Shown here one piece after another: positions 36,659 to 49,223 of a stretch of 64,000 nucleotides of DNA. The notes beneath the pieces are model-generated. The model made no database searches. It was not told the origin of the DNA and saw only the letters and a program-made list of their open reading frames with translations. Within the stretch, counting starts at the first letter, position 1; the number at the start of each line of letters is the position of its first letter. Made by a program: the position numbers and the translations under genes. Source of the stretch: Neckera pumila. Taxonomy: Eukaryota; Streptophyta; Bryopsida; Hypnales; Neckeraceae. The stretch is from NCBI GenBank assembly GCA_963969595.1, contig OZ018415.1, positions 9,052,001 to 9,116,000 on the forward strand, in the 5' to 3' direction.

Positions 36659-38517
36659 CTTGGTTCCATTTATTGATTTGTTCCATTTACACTAGAAATT
36701 TATTAGATTTAGAATAATGGTTTTTTGGTACATTTCTTGGCAAACACAAATCTATAAACAGAAGTCATTGTTGAAGTTATGCCAAAGATTTTGACATCTG
36801 TGATATGATATGTGAATTTATTAATTCTAATGACAGAGACTTGAAAAAGAATATGATAAAGAAAGATTATGGTACTAGAAACAACTTGTACGATAAAACC
36901 TAATTACATTAATCATTGAATTTATTCAAGTTCTCATCATAAAAAATTCTATAATTTAAAAAATAATTAGAACTAAAAATACAAATTTAGAAAAGAGATT
37001 AAAAAAAGATGTTTTCTCAAATTGAGTGTTTAATTGTGTGATTATTTTTATTCCCCTATAGTAACAAGATGAAAATTATTTATGTTTTGAAACTCTTGAA
37101 ATTCTTATGAAAATATATGACAATTTTTTTTAAGTCTTCAATTCTAATTTCAACGTCAAGCAAAAGGTTCAAAAGAAGTCAAAGAACTCCCTCTTTTTTT
37201 CCAAATAGTAACAATAAGAAGAGGAAGGAAAAGGTTAAAGCACTCTCTTTTCTATTTTTGAAATAAAATAAATAAGAAGAAAAATAAACGAAATGAAATA
37301 AAAAAACAAAAATAAGCATTTTTTAAAAATAGAAAAAATAGGAAGAAAAAAAAACATGCATCTTTTTTATAATTTATTTAATTGAGCATGGAGAAAATCC
37401 AAGAGCACATGAACTGGAAATTGGGCCCTAGAATTTGGCCCAAGGGCTTTACATTAGTTGGGGCTGGATGGAAGAATTGGGGCTGGATTGTAAGCCGAAT
37501 TGAAGGCAAATCCGGCCGGCCTTCCATCTGACCCCAAGCCAAGTATAAACCGACCCTTAGTGTTGAAATAACACTAGTCCTTCCATCTATGCAAAACATA
37601 TAGAAAGTGGATATTATTGTGGCCTTTTAGGTTTATGATAAACTCTCACTCTTTTCTTCTTTCTCTTCTTCTTTCATTAGATGTGATTGAGATAAATGTC
37701 TACTTACAATTATCACAAGTTTTCAAGAACAACTGATGGAAGGTGAAGAGTATGAGGGGCAACTAATAGAATTGAAGTATTTTGTGCTTCCAGGATGTTT
37801 AAAAGGGAGTCTAGTGGCAAGTAGAAGTATTCTATCCTTTCAACTTCAAAACTTCACAAATTAATATTTAAATGTGATAATAGTACGTATAATACAACTT
37901 GCATTGAAATTCTCGTGGATTTGCTACTAATTTCACTAAGGACATTTGGAGTATAACTACAAGAGATTGTAAAAAAATTGGACTCTTTTAGATGCTTGAA
38001 CTTCACGTCCTTGACAATATATCAAATTCAGCGCTTTTGGGCATTGTTTTAAAGCCAAATTGCACTAAATGAAAATAAATCTCTACTTTTTGTCCAAAAA
38101 ATGCATTTCTGTTACAAATGTAGGCAAAGATGCCAATTTTGGAAGAAAAAGTGTGAGGATATAATTGAAAAGTGTTATTTTTCTCAAAAGATGAGTGAAT
38201 AAAGAAATACCAAATTATAAGTGATGGCCATCTCGGCACTTTCTCAAAACCTAAAATAGTAAGAAAAAGGCACATTCCATTTCCAAGTCAGCAGACGCAT
38301 CACTGCCCACGTGGCCACCAAAGCTGATTCCGAACCTGAGCCTCGGTCGTCGTCGTCGTCGTCGTCGTCGACGAGGGTGGTGCCTCACTCTTTCCTCGGT
38401 TCTGCCACCTCTCGCTAAGCTTAGCTGTTGCAGCAATTCTTCTACTCCCCTCCGCCATCGCCAAAAGCGTCCTCGAAGCTCTGCGGGCATCAGTGTTCGA
38501 GAACGCGCTTCGTCGCC
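36659..38517. other. Intergenic and COX6B 5' flank
   Basis: It is AT-rich and purine-rich to about 38250, with no gene. The last 250 bases are GC-rich and hold a (GTC)n microsatellite at about 38346-38371. These are probably the promoter and 5' UTR of COX6B. The Arg-rich minus-strand frame over the microsatellite is an artefact. Confidence 0.5.
38346..38371. repeat. (GTC)n trinucleotide microsatellite in the COX6B leader
   Basis: About eight GTC/CGT units lie 150-170 bases upstream of the COX6B start codon, in the presumed promoter or 5' UTR. Confidence 0.9.
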
Positions 38518-40915
38518 ATGGGGAACACCATTGCCGTCGCCGAGCAGGTCATGCAGGAGGAACAACCCACCAAGGAGGTGCAGGAGGAGCCTCAGGTGCG
38601 ATGGATCTGCCCCTTGTCCTCGTGGTTTGTGCGATTTAGGGTTAAGCGAGCCAATTCTCTCTTGTGGGCAGCGAAGTGAGTGTGGGTGGAGAATATGTCT
38701 GTGGTGAAGTCGTTTTCTAACATGATGCTATTTGGGATCAGGAGGAGAAGGAGGAGAAGGAGGAGAAGGAGGAGAAGGAAGAGAAGGAGGAGAAGGAGGA
38801 TGAGCAGGGGGAGAAGGAAGAGACGGTCGTTGAGGTATAATATTTTCTCCGAGCTTTTGTTGTCCTCTTTCTTTGTTGTTTTGGGTTCTCCAATTTTGGT
38901 GTGAATGTGAATATTCTCCCGAGAAAGGCCACTGTCTCGTCTGCTTCGAGAGAAGAATGTGGGGTTGGAATTCTCCTCTTTGCCATTCGAAAATTTGTTT
39001 TGCATGGAACCCACTTGTCTCTTTTTTGTCCGGTTCATTTGGTCTTCGAACTACTGCACAATCGCCCTAGATTCTTGCAGATGACGAAGTTGCAGAGTGG
39101 GAGATTTTAGAGAGATTTTGCGAACGTGACACAATTGAGTCCAGGGAGGGGCTATCTATGCAATTTGAAAATAATCTTCAGCTTCTGTTTAGACGTTCAA
39201 AAGCAGAAATCGACTCTGTTCTTGGAGATCTTTCGACCTTTCGTTTGACTGCGTTAGTTGATTCTGAATTCTAGTTCGTTTTTTTGGAGGTGCAGGAGGG
39301 AGGTGATGAAGAGCAAGCTGTAAGGGCAAAACTCCTGTGTGGTGCTTCATAGAGTTGTCTCTATTTTAAAGTGTCCTGCAACTTGCGATTCACTGCCATG
39401 TTAATTAGTAGAATTAGGCCCCGGCATTCATATTGCCGTGCAGGCTGTTATAAAGACTGATTTCTGAAGTGTCGTGGCTTGGGGTTGCAGGAGGAAACGG
39501 AAGAGGCTCCCGAGGAGGAAGTGGAGGAAAAACCTAAAATCACTGTAGGTGCTAATGTTCCTTTGATTGAACAGATGAGGTGAAAAATGAGAGAGTTTGC
39601 GCTGTCAGTTGTAAGAGATAATGGCTGTTTGCCTCATTTCTCTATGAATGACATGTTTGAGGGAGAGTACTTCGTTTTGGCTGTCTCTGGACTTCAGCTC
39701 CTTTTGAGTAACTGCATGTTGCAGATTCTGTATGCATAGCCTTCTGAATTGAAACTGTGACCAATTTGGACTCTCGACCAGGTGGATGACATAAAGACAG
39801 CCCCGATGGATTTCCGGTTCCCAACCACAAACCAAGCTAAACATTGTTATACTCGTTATAACGAGTTCCACAAGTGAGTAGGAATATTTCTTGAAGTTGG
39901 GGTTTGTATAGATCAATTAGGCAGGTATGTAATGTGTCTGTGAATTTTGCTGTGGTTGACTGTAAGGGGACTTACGGGAGTGAACCCATACCTGTGGCTT
40001 TCGGCTGTTTTGATTGGGCCTCTCTTTAGAATGGATCTTGCCCTGAGATCTTTTCAAGAGCATTCCAATGCGCTACATTGTTTATATTTGGATATTAGAG
40101 TTTTCCTAAAAGTCATAAACTGTCACCCTCCATTCAGTGCATTTGGTCCCTAGTTCACTTCTTATTCAAGTTTTCATTTGAATTCTTATTCAACTTAAAT
40201 ATGACAATCTACAAAAGCTAAAGAGCCAAAGCCTTACCCATGGTTTTACTCACACTATGGAATATACTCCTCTTAAGAGTATTCGTGGCCTACTCACGAT
40301 AAAAAAAAGGGTGCTCACCGTTCCTTATGTGAGCTGACTCTTTGATGTTCAACTTTTTGTAGGTGCGCTGCTGAGAAGGGCGAAGATGCGAAGGAGTGCC
40401 AAAAGTACGCCAGATACTACCGTTCCTTATGTCCTGGCGAATGGGTAAGTACCTAAATCTGGCCTCAACCAACACTGAAAATATTCCACCGAGCAGTTTG
40501 GATAGAGTCTGTTTTTATCTTTCGATGGCATCAGAATGTACTTGTGGGGTGAGTTAGAAACCTGCGGGAGGTGCCACTTGTTACTAGATTCTCCTAAACT
40601 CAATCACTTAGAAAGTCTCATACGAACGTGTTACATTCCAACCTCTTTAATCTTACCATCTGGTGTTGCAGTTTTTTCACTATGACATAGTTTACATGTG
40701 TGAGAAGTATGCTAGTCAATGATAGTGTGGCCAGTGTGCAGGATTTTCTAGAGTAAATAAGTGTAATGTCTTGTCTTGTAAAGTATTTTCTAAGCCGGTG
40801 AATTTAATTTACCGTAGTTCTTCACAGCACCGGTTTTTCTGACGGGGAAGGTTCAACGCAGGTTGACAAGTGGAATGAGGAAAGGGAGACTGGCAACTAT
40901 GCTGGTCGTTATTGA
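38518..40915 (+). CDS. COX6B: Cytochrome c oxidase subunit 6b (COX6B) with acidic N-terminal extension
   Basis: Seven exons fit with full phase agreement: 38518-38595, 38742-38834, 39296-39319, 39491-39544, 39782-39873, 40363-40444 and 40862-40915, giving 158 aa. COX6B is a small subunit on the intermembrane-space side of complex IV that bridges the two monomers. The core starts near residue 86 (IKTAPMDFRFPTTNQAKHCY) and has the twin-Cys signature: C105-X9-C115 and C126-X10-C137, which form two disulfides via the MIA40 relay. Residues 1-83 are an acidic, disordered extension, as in plant long-form COX6B; exon 2 alone encodes six EEK units. No cleavable presequence is seen. The start ATG at 38518 has no in-frame upstream ATG. 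Confidence 0.95.
38742..38801 (+). repeat. GGAGAA hexa/nonamer tract encoding (EEK)6
   Basis: GAGGAGAAG is repeated six times at the start of COX6B exon 2. The long Leu/Ser- and Arg-rich frames read from other frames here are artefacts of this tract. Confidence 0.95.
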
Positions 40916-41781
40916 GGAGTACGCCGCAGTCTTTCCTCCCTCCTGTGCGGCTGAGGTTGTTGAGGGCTGCGCATTTGTTTGTCATTTGCCCCTTTCCAAT
41001 CATAGCATTTAAAGATAAAATGAAGCTGGAGTCTTGGCGAGATCAGTTTAGGAGCCCAACCACTATTTATGCTTTCTAGTCTTGCAAAGACCTGCTGAGA
41101 CATGTGGGACAACCTCCATTGTGTCCGGCAATAGAAGGCGTTCAGTTCGGCAGGTGCCATCCTTTGTAGAGATTTGCAACTGCTGGAGCAGTGGAGAAAT
41201 AATACCGGTTGGATTACTTGGTAGTTCCAGTACCGAGTCATCTTTGCTGCCTCACATCTTTGTTCGTGTCTCTGTTCCATGACCTTGTGACACTCGCCTT
41301 GTGCACAATGGTTGCTGAAAGTGGGAGACTTGAAGTATGGCCACGTTGGTAAAATCTCTGACGTTGGCTACTTCAGGCGAGATTTTGCTTAATATATATA
41401 GCGAGTTGTCTGGTTGAGGTAAAATAGTGACCCACCTTTTAATATGATGAAGTGTGGCCAACAATGATCATTTTCGGCCAAAATATACATTTAGAATTTA
41501 TTTTTGTTGTGTCACACTTGCAAAATTACATGGAATCTATCTTTTTAGGGAACCTCACCAAATGATCTCATGTTAATATTGTACAAACATGGTATTGCAC
41601 ATACATATATGCACACATCAGATCGAAAGATTCATTCAGCAAAGGCCTTCAGTTCCTTCTGAACCTTGTCTGCTTCGAAGTAGGCCTCCGAAGTAGCGGA
41701 TTTGCAGTAAACTGGTTACTAATAGGAAATTGGATGCCTTATATATATCCCTGCAGGATCGAGAATTCCATCTTAGTCATG
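40916..41781. other. COX6B 3' UTR and spacer
   Basis: No gene is seen. Minus-strand frames at 40809-41280 overlap the last exon and the 3' UTR and show no domain. Confidence 0.5.
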
Positions 41782-41855
41782 GGCCGCGTAGCGCAGTGGA
41801 TTAGCGCGTCAGACTTCGGATCTGAAGGTCGTGGGTTCGAATCCCATCGTGGTCG
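41782..41855 (+). tRNA. trnR-TCG: tRNA-Arg, anticodon TCG
   Basis: The 74 bases fold as a complete cloverleaf. The acceptor arm GGCCGCG pairs with CGTGGTC (two G-U), the D arm is GCGCAGTGGATTAGCGC, the anticodon stem TCAGA/TCTGA holds loop CTTCGGA, and the T arm GTGGG/CCCAT holds TTCGAAT. The discriminator is G. There is no intron. The anticodon TCG (41816-41818) reads CGA codons and, by wobble, related Arg codons. A/B box sequences for Pol III are internal, and CTTTT just after the gene is a Pol III stop. Confidence 0.97.
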
Positions 41856-41860
41856 CTTTT
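41856..41860 (+). terminator. Pol III terminator (T4)
   Basis: CTTTT directly follows the tRNA discriminator base, the usual short Pol III stop. Confidence 0.75.
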
Positions 41861-42119
41861 GCTTGCTGCCTTCATACTAACCCAACCAGTAATGATTTTC
41901 CACTGCAATTGGAAGCTTCTTCCAGTGGTTTAGATTTGTGGGATCGAGAATAATCAATGTAATCTCTTAGATTATTTGTTTGAGTAAATTTCATTGATTA
42001 TATTGTGAAAAAGATAATTAAAAAAGGTTCCAAATACCACTAGAATCAATGAAGAACGTTCCACATATTTATTGCAACCTAAATAAAATTAACCACAAGG
42101 AAATCTTTATATGTCCTAC

Positions 42120-43051
42120 TTAAACCCCTAAAGGACCAAGGCTTTTTTTCTGCCAAAAAACACTCAAAACTGTCATTTCTATAGCAAAGAGTAAAAAAAA
42201 TTGAAAATTGTTTTTTTTGGACATCTAACCATAGGATCTGATACACAACTAGTATGACAATGTGTGGAAAAAATTTCAGAATTTTTGACCACATAGATTG
42301 CAAGATATCTGCGTTTAAAGTGAAAAAAACAAGTTTTTCAGCACATTGCGGGACTAGACATTATGACTTTGAACATTTTTAACCAAATTTTTTTGCACTA
42401 CAGAGTTTTGAGCTTTTAATCTTTGTAATGGAGAATTGAGTTGAGAGTCTAGGGGAAAAAAAGAAATCCAAAAAAACTTAGTTTTCATTATTAAAAAAAT
42501 TGTTAAGTAGAAGTAGGTACAAGATAGAAGGAAAATCTAAAATATTCATATCATTTATATAGAATTAGAAAACACTAATCCCAATGGTGAGATTGTTCTA
42601 GCAAAAAAACTAGACCTTGTGGAACTTTTTTTTCTAAAAAATTGTAAGAACTGCATTGAGAAATGAATCCTACAAGTTATTTTTTTCAAGAAGATGCTCT
42701 AAGTGCCCAAAAAACAAGATTGTCCATAACTTTCTCATAATGAATCCAAATGAAATGAATCAAAGTTTCCCAGATAGAAAAAAATATAATCTTTAAGAAA
42801 AAAAATTAAAAAAAATTAAAAAAAAAAATTGCAAATTTTTTTTGCTGCCCACGTCCCCTGTTTTGAGCTTATTTGAGCATAACTTTTTTTCCCGGGCACC
42901 AATTTAAAAAAAAATTATATTCCCATAAAGCTTAGCAATTCTTCTATCTCCAAAAAAAGTTTCAAAAAATCATGACAAAAATTCAGCCCGTAGGTACTTG
43001 CCCAAAATCCCATTTGTCCCCCAAAAGGGACAATGGTCCTTTAGGGGTTAA
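42120..43051 (+). mobile_element. TTAA-flanked piggyBac-like element, family A, copy A5
   Basis: The ends are TTAAACCCCTAAAGGACCAA and AATGGTCCTTTAGGGGTTAA, 932 bp. It is nearly identical in layout to A4 (reverse), with the same subterminal hairpin (CCCCCAAAAGGGACA). The closeness of the two implies relatively recent activity. No coding frame. Confidence 0.87.
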
Positions 43052-44178
43052 AACAACCTTAAAAAAACATGACATTCAAAGTGGACAATCATTTCAGGAT
43101 GGAAGAAGTAATATATTTGTTTTTTTAGTAATCATTTTATAGTGGTAGCAAGTAGAGGTGAAGAACACAATAGTTCGAAAACTTGATTTGATGTAGTCCA
43201 TATATATCAATGTTTTCTCAAGTAATATTATGATTGTGTGGAGAAAAAAAACTACAGAGTATTACCAACATTATAGGTTTGGAGGTTTCCATAAACAAGG
43301 AGTTACTTGAGATAGAGTGCATGCACTTTGAATGCCTCTTGACATGCATGGTAAAGTAGACAAGGGAATAAGTCTTTTTATTTGAACAAGTTCATTCAAC
43401 CTTATGTAATCAATCTTATGTGCTACTTTTTCTTGATTGACGGGCTACACTCTTGCATTTCTTGATGCCTTGCCTTGACCAAGATTGACTTGTAACACTA
43501 AAAAGAACAAAGAGAAATTCATTTGTCGCATTGGATAGTGTTACTATGTTACTCCACCTCTTCATTCATAAATAACTGCATCAACATCAGGCTAGGCTCA
43601 ATCACATCAGCTTCCAAAAATTATAATTAATGTAAAGGACGAAATCGTATTTCGAAAACTTAAGTTCCAATCCTCGAAAGAAGACAGTTTCATAAAATGC
43701 AGGAAATGCTACGGTAATCAACAGCAGAACCCATAAAGACAGACTGAATGACAATATTTTGAAGATGTAGAGCCTTTGTCGATGAACAATGAAATCTACC
43801 AACAGTTTCACATATCCTCATGTGAGAACAGAGTAAGAGATTAGTTGCTACTTATATATTCGAATAGCTAACTAGACTAGCTAATCTAAGGCCCGGAACC
43901 CCACTTTCTCTAGGTTAATCGCCACAGCAATCCCTGCAGCCACATATTATGGAGAAAGTAAGAAGTGATGTAATTGGACCTAACTGGAAAAGGGAATTTG
44001 TCACTGCATGTACCCTATGACCCTCCTGCTTGTAGAACTTGCGCTTGGTCATCAAAACAACCTCTTAACTCTCCAAATTCGCTCATAAACGCCCTCCAAG
44101 TGATAAAGCAGCCTTCCTTCAAAGCCCTAAAGTGGAGTTCCAGCATGCTGAAGAACCGAATAGATGAACGTCTGAAGC
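43052..44178. other. Spacer and 3' flank of the TMN gene
   Basis: No gene is seen. The part from about 43850 to 44178 is probably the 3' UTR side of the TMN gene on the minus strand. The plus-strand frame at 43974-44243 runs into its coding exon and is an artefact. Confidence 0.5.
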
Positions 44179-47100
44179 TCAGTCGACCTTCACTGATCCA
44201 TAAATCATACGCACAAACCAGTAACAAGCGTAGAACCCCATAGTTCCTGTGAGGACAAAAAAGGAGTACGAGATGATGATCATGTATCCAAAATAAAGTG
44301 CGCCAGAGACGACCTTTGTGATATCGAGCTTGGTGAAGAAATAGAAAGTGGCATAAAGAAACAGGTACACAGCTGAGGAGCCTGATGTGAGATAAGCCCT
44401 CCACCACCAATGATAGTCCTCACTGCACAGCTGGAAGTAGCAGAGCACGATGGTGATCTCCGCACAAGTGACGATCAGGATCAGGAAGACGATGAACAAG
44501 AACCCAAAGATGTAGTAGAACTGGTTCAGCCAGATGGATGTCAAGATGAAGAAGAGCTCGATGAAAACAGCTCCAAAGGGGAGGATGCCACCGATGAGGA
44601 TGGAGAACACAGGCTTCATGTACCAAGCCTGCTCGGGAATTTGTCGAGGGATTTTGTTTGTCCTCACTGGATCTTCGGCAGCTGGCTTTTTGAATCCAAA
44701 GTAACTCCCAACGAAGACAAGGGGAACGGAAATACCAAACCAGAGGAACATAAGAACAAACATCGTTCCAAAAGGTATGGCTCCCGATGACTTTTGACCC
44801 CAAATGAGCGCGTTTAGGATGAAGAAAATGACGAACACGCTTCCAGGGAATATGAGTGAAGTTCTCAAGGTGTTGGCCTTCCAGTTGATGCCCTTGAACT
44901 GCTTGTACAGCCGTGACGAGGAATACCCGGCAAACAGCCCCATGAACACCCATAGCAGCAACATGGCAGTCATCAATCCACCCCGGTTAGCAGGGGAAAG
45001 GAAACCGAACAGTGCAAAGATCATAGTGACCACGACCATCCCAAAAAACTGCACTCCTGTGCCCAAGTACACACACAGCAGTCCGGCATAGGCTGGAGGT
45101 CTGAACACATCTCCGTGTACCAGCTTCCATCCCGTTTCTTCCTGTAGATCCTCTGCATCAAGCTGGTTGTACTTCGAAATATCACGGTTGAGAGTGCGCA
45201 TCATGATCATTGCCACCATGCCAGATAGGAATAGCACAATCATGAGGGAATTGACGATAGAGAACCAATGGATCTGGTCATCTGGCATCAATAGGTACGT
45301 GTCCCAACGAGATGCCCACTTGATATCACTTCTCTACAATACAATGCAAAGCACAGGAATAAAAGTCAGAAATATTCCTGATTTAATTTAAAATTGGGTG
45401 AACGACCTAAACTGTACATTCCAAATCCAAGTCTTGGCTGAGAATTCAATAATAATTATCTGAAAGCGCCACACCAATAAGTACGAGGCAGGCAAATCAG
45501 GCAGGCAGGCAGGCAAATCGCAGGCAAATCGCAGGAAATTTAGGCGCTCATATGAAGCACTACCAGAAATGACACATCATAAGTGTACACCACTTCCTGA
45601 TCTTCCAGTAACTCCTGAGGATCCTGGGTAGGTGACACAAAAGTCCGAGTATTGGGATTGCAGGTTAACAGTTTGGTCTTGCCGTCCTCCCAACGATCAT
45701 AGGAATGCTTTACACTGTACAAAATACAAGTACAAGTCAGTTAGGTGAGCTTCCTAGTCTTAAGAATATTATTCAAAGCTGGCAGTAAATGCCACGTAAC
45801 CCATACATGAAAAAAAAATCCTTAAACATCAGTACTGCTAAAAGAACACATCATCCCTCAAGTCCCGATATAATCCTCAAATCTAACACACACCTGTTCG
45901 GTTTCACTTCAAATCCCACGATTCGAGACTTTTCATCAGCCACAGGATGATAGAGCACGGTGAAGTGAATGTGATTGTTGACGTAGTACTTTTCTGCCTT
46001 ACTCTGAACATGGGAAAGCAGAATTGAGAAGACTTTAACGAAGTAAAAATAACTGAGACAGGCAAAGTTCAAAAAAATAAAATTAAGCCATGAAATAAAG
46101 AACAAGGGAAGTTGCACACCTGAGCAAATTTCTCTTTGACCCCAACAGCAAAACCTCGTTCATAAAGCTTAACCGTCTGTCCATTATCGTGCCTTTGCCT
46201 GACTTCAGCAACTGGTAGATTGTCCAAAATCCTGACATTGGAAGCTTTCGTTATTGAATATTCAAATACAGCTTCCTAAACTTTTCAGAAGCTATTGTTC
46301 CAGCAAAACACAGGCGCAAAAACAATATGAATATGAAACTGCAATTATGCAAAGTATCTTAAACTAGTATCATCTGAGCTCAGTTACAAGCAAGCAGATA
46401 TAATTCCACTACATAGAGTTGACGGGACAAATAAAAATGGTTACATACTCTAAAATAATAACCAAGTTTACGTACTATAGAATTTGTTTTCGACATGGCA
46501 TGGTATCACAATACAGAACACCAAAAGACAATGATCCGAATACTTTAAGATGAAATATTCCAGCAATATCTCTGAACCACCCACATGTTAACACGGTATT
46601 CGCCATCAATTTTGGCCTTGAAGTTCTTGAGCACCTCCGGTGAGACCTTACGCTTACAGACAACCTTGCACAGTTGATCATTCTTCATTTCAAACTGCCC
46701 CCCAAATGCCCCCCTTCAGTACCAGCACTAATCATTATTTCATAACTCTCCACAACACAAAGGCTCTGTTCCTCATTGATATTCTGATCACCCATGCTAA
46801 AAAACTACTGGCACTATATTAGTGTGGACGGCTTCTAGGTCGATTGAAGACATAAATTGCATATCAAGAATCCAGATGAAAGTACTTTGAATTGATCGTA
46901 ATGATCATAAATAAATCCCCCAGTTTATGTATCGAAGGTAAGAACCAGCCATCGCATGAGGAAGTACAGAAAAAAATAACTGAGCAGATCTAATGTTCAT
47001 GAAACCTCCGGGATATATATTGCACTAAGACAAGACAAGCAACACGCGTGACATAGCAAAGAGAAGTATTCAACCAACACTGAAAACCGACACCAGATAC

Positions 47101-48039
47101 AAACCTGGAAAGGTGAATTCTCGATACGATCACCTCTGAGAACCTCTCCCAGATTTTCAGCAAAATCGATGATCTCTGGAGGCTCACAATAGTCAAGTGA
47201 GTAATACTCGTATGGCAGCTGCGTCTTCGTCGACGTCAGCTTGTTCACTTTGACTGTAACAGTATCTTTCTGCCAGATAAAACGAGATATATGAGATATA
47301 TGAGTTCAAATTCACTACGCTACGCAGAATCAGAAACCACACATACGACTGAAAGCGTACACAGACAATAATGTGGGAATTCTCCGCAACAGAAAATTGC
47401 TTGTACAGCCGAAGCTTCATTATCATCACTCCATAAACCACGAATGCAATTCCACTACAGTGTCCACGATGAGTAATGTGGATCGAACAAAATCTCGTAA
47501 TGTCTTTGCATAGCACAGTAAATTTTTCCTCAGAAATGGTAACTGTTAAGAATCATAGTATGAGGCTCTTCCACTGTTTAATATTTAGTTGGTTCGAACA
47601 AAACTCTTTCAAAATACACAGAGCGCTATTTAGAAGCGCGAGCTAGAACTAGTGTACATCACAAAAGTACTAAATTTCTTGGCAGGCAGTAGATAACAAA
47701 ACCGAGTCTAGGAATCCACTTCACAGCAGTGAACACACAATAACCTAAACCGTGCCCAGTAATCCACTTCACAAAATCTTACAGGATCTAACCGAATCCC
47801 GAAATGCAATTCCGAAGTTATGAAGACATGCGGCCAGGTTCCCTAAATCTTCAAACCACGGCGTAGAAAATTTAAACAAACAGCCAGTGAAATAAATTCA
47901 AATCGAAGCAGTAGAAGCAGTAGAGGATGAGGAAGCAAACCTCATCGAAGTCCTGCGGAGCAACGCCGGGCAGGTAGAAGGCAGCATTCGGATGAGTCAG
48001 AAACAGCAGCACGAGAGCGCAGAACAAGAGGAAAGCCAT
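44179..48039 (-). CDS. TMN: Transmembrane nine (TM9/TMN/EMP70) family protein
   Basis: Seven exons fit on the minus strand with all phases matched: 48039-47941, 47269-47105, 46694-46585, 46231-46120, 46003-45894, 45714-45564 and 45333-44179, giving 633 aa, the usual family length. The start ATG gives a signal peptide ([20 protein letters not shown]) followed by the family hallmark [12 protein letters not shown] lumenal domain of about 250 residues carries [19 protein letters not shown] and the [12 protein letters not shown] stretch, then nine hydrophobic segments fill the large last exon with the conserved [24 protein letters not shown] and [14 protein letters not shown] motifs. The end is KVD, the KxD signal by which plant TMN proteins bind COPI and stay in the Golgi. 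A role in Golgi membrane-protein sorting is known for the family. A GCAGGCAAATC tandem tract lies in intron 6. Confidence 0.96.
45487..45537. repeat. GCAGGCAAATC short tandem tract in TMN intron 6
   Basis: Several GCAGG and GCAGGCAAATC units are repeated in tandem just downstream of exon 6 (by gene orientation), close to its donor. Confidence 0.8.
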
Positions 48040-48930
48040 GGCGGAGGACGTCGTAATCTACATCTAGAACACCAAGAGACCAGCAACGAAATCCGACTGC
48101 AGTGATGATTATCGCAGCAGCTCAGCACTTCAACAACTCCTTCGTCGCCAACGTTCACATGTCCTATCCACGATTGTCCACCTGAAAAAAATCTCACATG
48201 CACAATGTCAACCCCGCAAACTAGCTCTAAATGCAAACAATGCCAAATCTAACCTAATCACTACCACCACAACCTACCGCTTCCACATAAGGCTTCTCCC
48301 AGAACCTAATGAACTAGTCTAACCACTAGCCCAAATTCTAGACCATAAAACGCGGCCCCTCCTCCAAATCAAAACTCACAACCTTCTGAAAGATCGGTAC
48401 CCCGGATCAGTGACCGCGGATCATACTAACAACAGATCGGCCGAAAATAAAGACAATGCCCCCGCCATTTCAAAACCTAATCCCACCTGCTCTCCGTCTC
48501 TCAACACGTACCTAACCATCTAGTCTAACGTTTCTTCCAGATCCTGAGTTTGAACTGAGCTTTCTAGAAACGTCCTTCGAATTCCGCACACAAGTCCGGT
48601 GCGACAAGATCTGCGTTGCTGCTCCAGCCCTAATACATGTGTGCAGAAACCCTGAGGTCCACTAAGAAACACAAACGACAAGAGGCGGGCAAGACAATGC
48701 GAGAGGGACAAAGAGGATGTACCGGTGGTGACGGGGACGTGCAAAAGGAAGCGGGTGCGGAAGACGAAGGAGCGGGAGGCTGGCGGGGCAGATCTGGCTA
48801 TGGCGGAGAAGACCTGGAAACTGCGACAATGGGAGCAAGACAGAGAGACTGGAGCGGGAGAGCTCTGGCAGGAGGGGTGGACGCGTTGATTGGCAGGTTG
48901 TGGGACCAGGCCTTTTCTTTTTACTTTTTG
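48040..48930 (-). promoter_or_regulatory. TMN 5' UTR/promoter region, pyrimidine-rich leader
   Basis: On the minus strand 48950-48600 is rich in C and T (CCGCCAGCCTCCCGCTCC and similar), as in many plant leaders, and runs toward the start codon at 48039. A 5' UTR intron is possible between about 48550 and 48060. The 144-codon minus-strand frame at 48520-48954 has no domain and is taken as leader. Confidence 0.45.
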
Positions 48931-48996
48931 AGAAAGTGCCAAGGTGGTCATCATTTAGAGCATCCTCGAGGAGGCCCTTGAAGCCATTTGGCGAGT

Positions 48997-49223
48997 TTAA
49001 CCCCTAAACGTCTCAATCCTTTTCTGATTTTTTGCGCATTTTTTTTGCTTATATTGTATCTCTGTACAGAAACATCATTTATCAGAATTTCATGAATTTG
49101 GTCATTAAGGAAGGTTGTCTTTTCTAGATTCAAGTATTACATTGGACAAATGAGATCGTAGTTGGACAAAACAATGCCTCAAAGGCCATCCAAAATATGG
49201 ACCTCGGAGTGCTTCAGGATTAA
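48997..49223 (+). mobile_element. Possible short TTAA element (H)
   Basis: A clear CCC-start end TTAACCCCTAAACGTCTCAA faces a weaker TTAA end at 49220-49223 (CTTCAGGATTAA). Only the left terminus is convincing, so the right limit is a guess. Confidence 0.35.

Noticed and set aside
38592..39038. Minus-strand 148-codon frame rich in Leu and Ser, and Arg-rich plus-strand frame 38680-38904
   Set aside because: Both are other-frame readings of the GAGGAGAAG tract in COX6B exon 2.
20851..43051. TTTAGGGG/CCCCTAAA words as interstitial telomere repeats
   Set aside because: They are single, not tandem, and always sit at TTAA element ends.
44410..44953. Plus-strand 126-codon and minus-strand 177-codon frames inside the TMN gene
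   Set aside because: They are shadows of the last TMN exon, which matches the family in its own frame.
48520..48954. 144-codon minus-strand frame upstream of TMN
   Set aside because: It is pyrimidine-rich leader sequence without a domain; the TMN start with signal peptide lies downstream.
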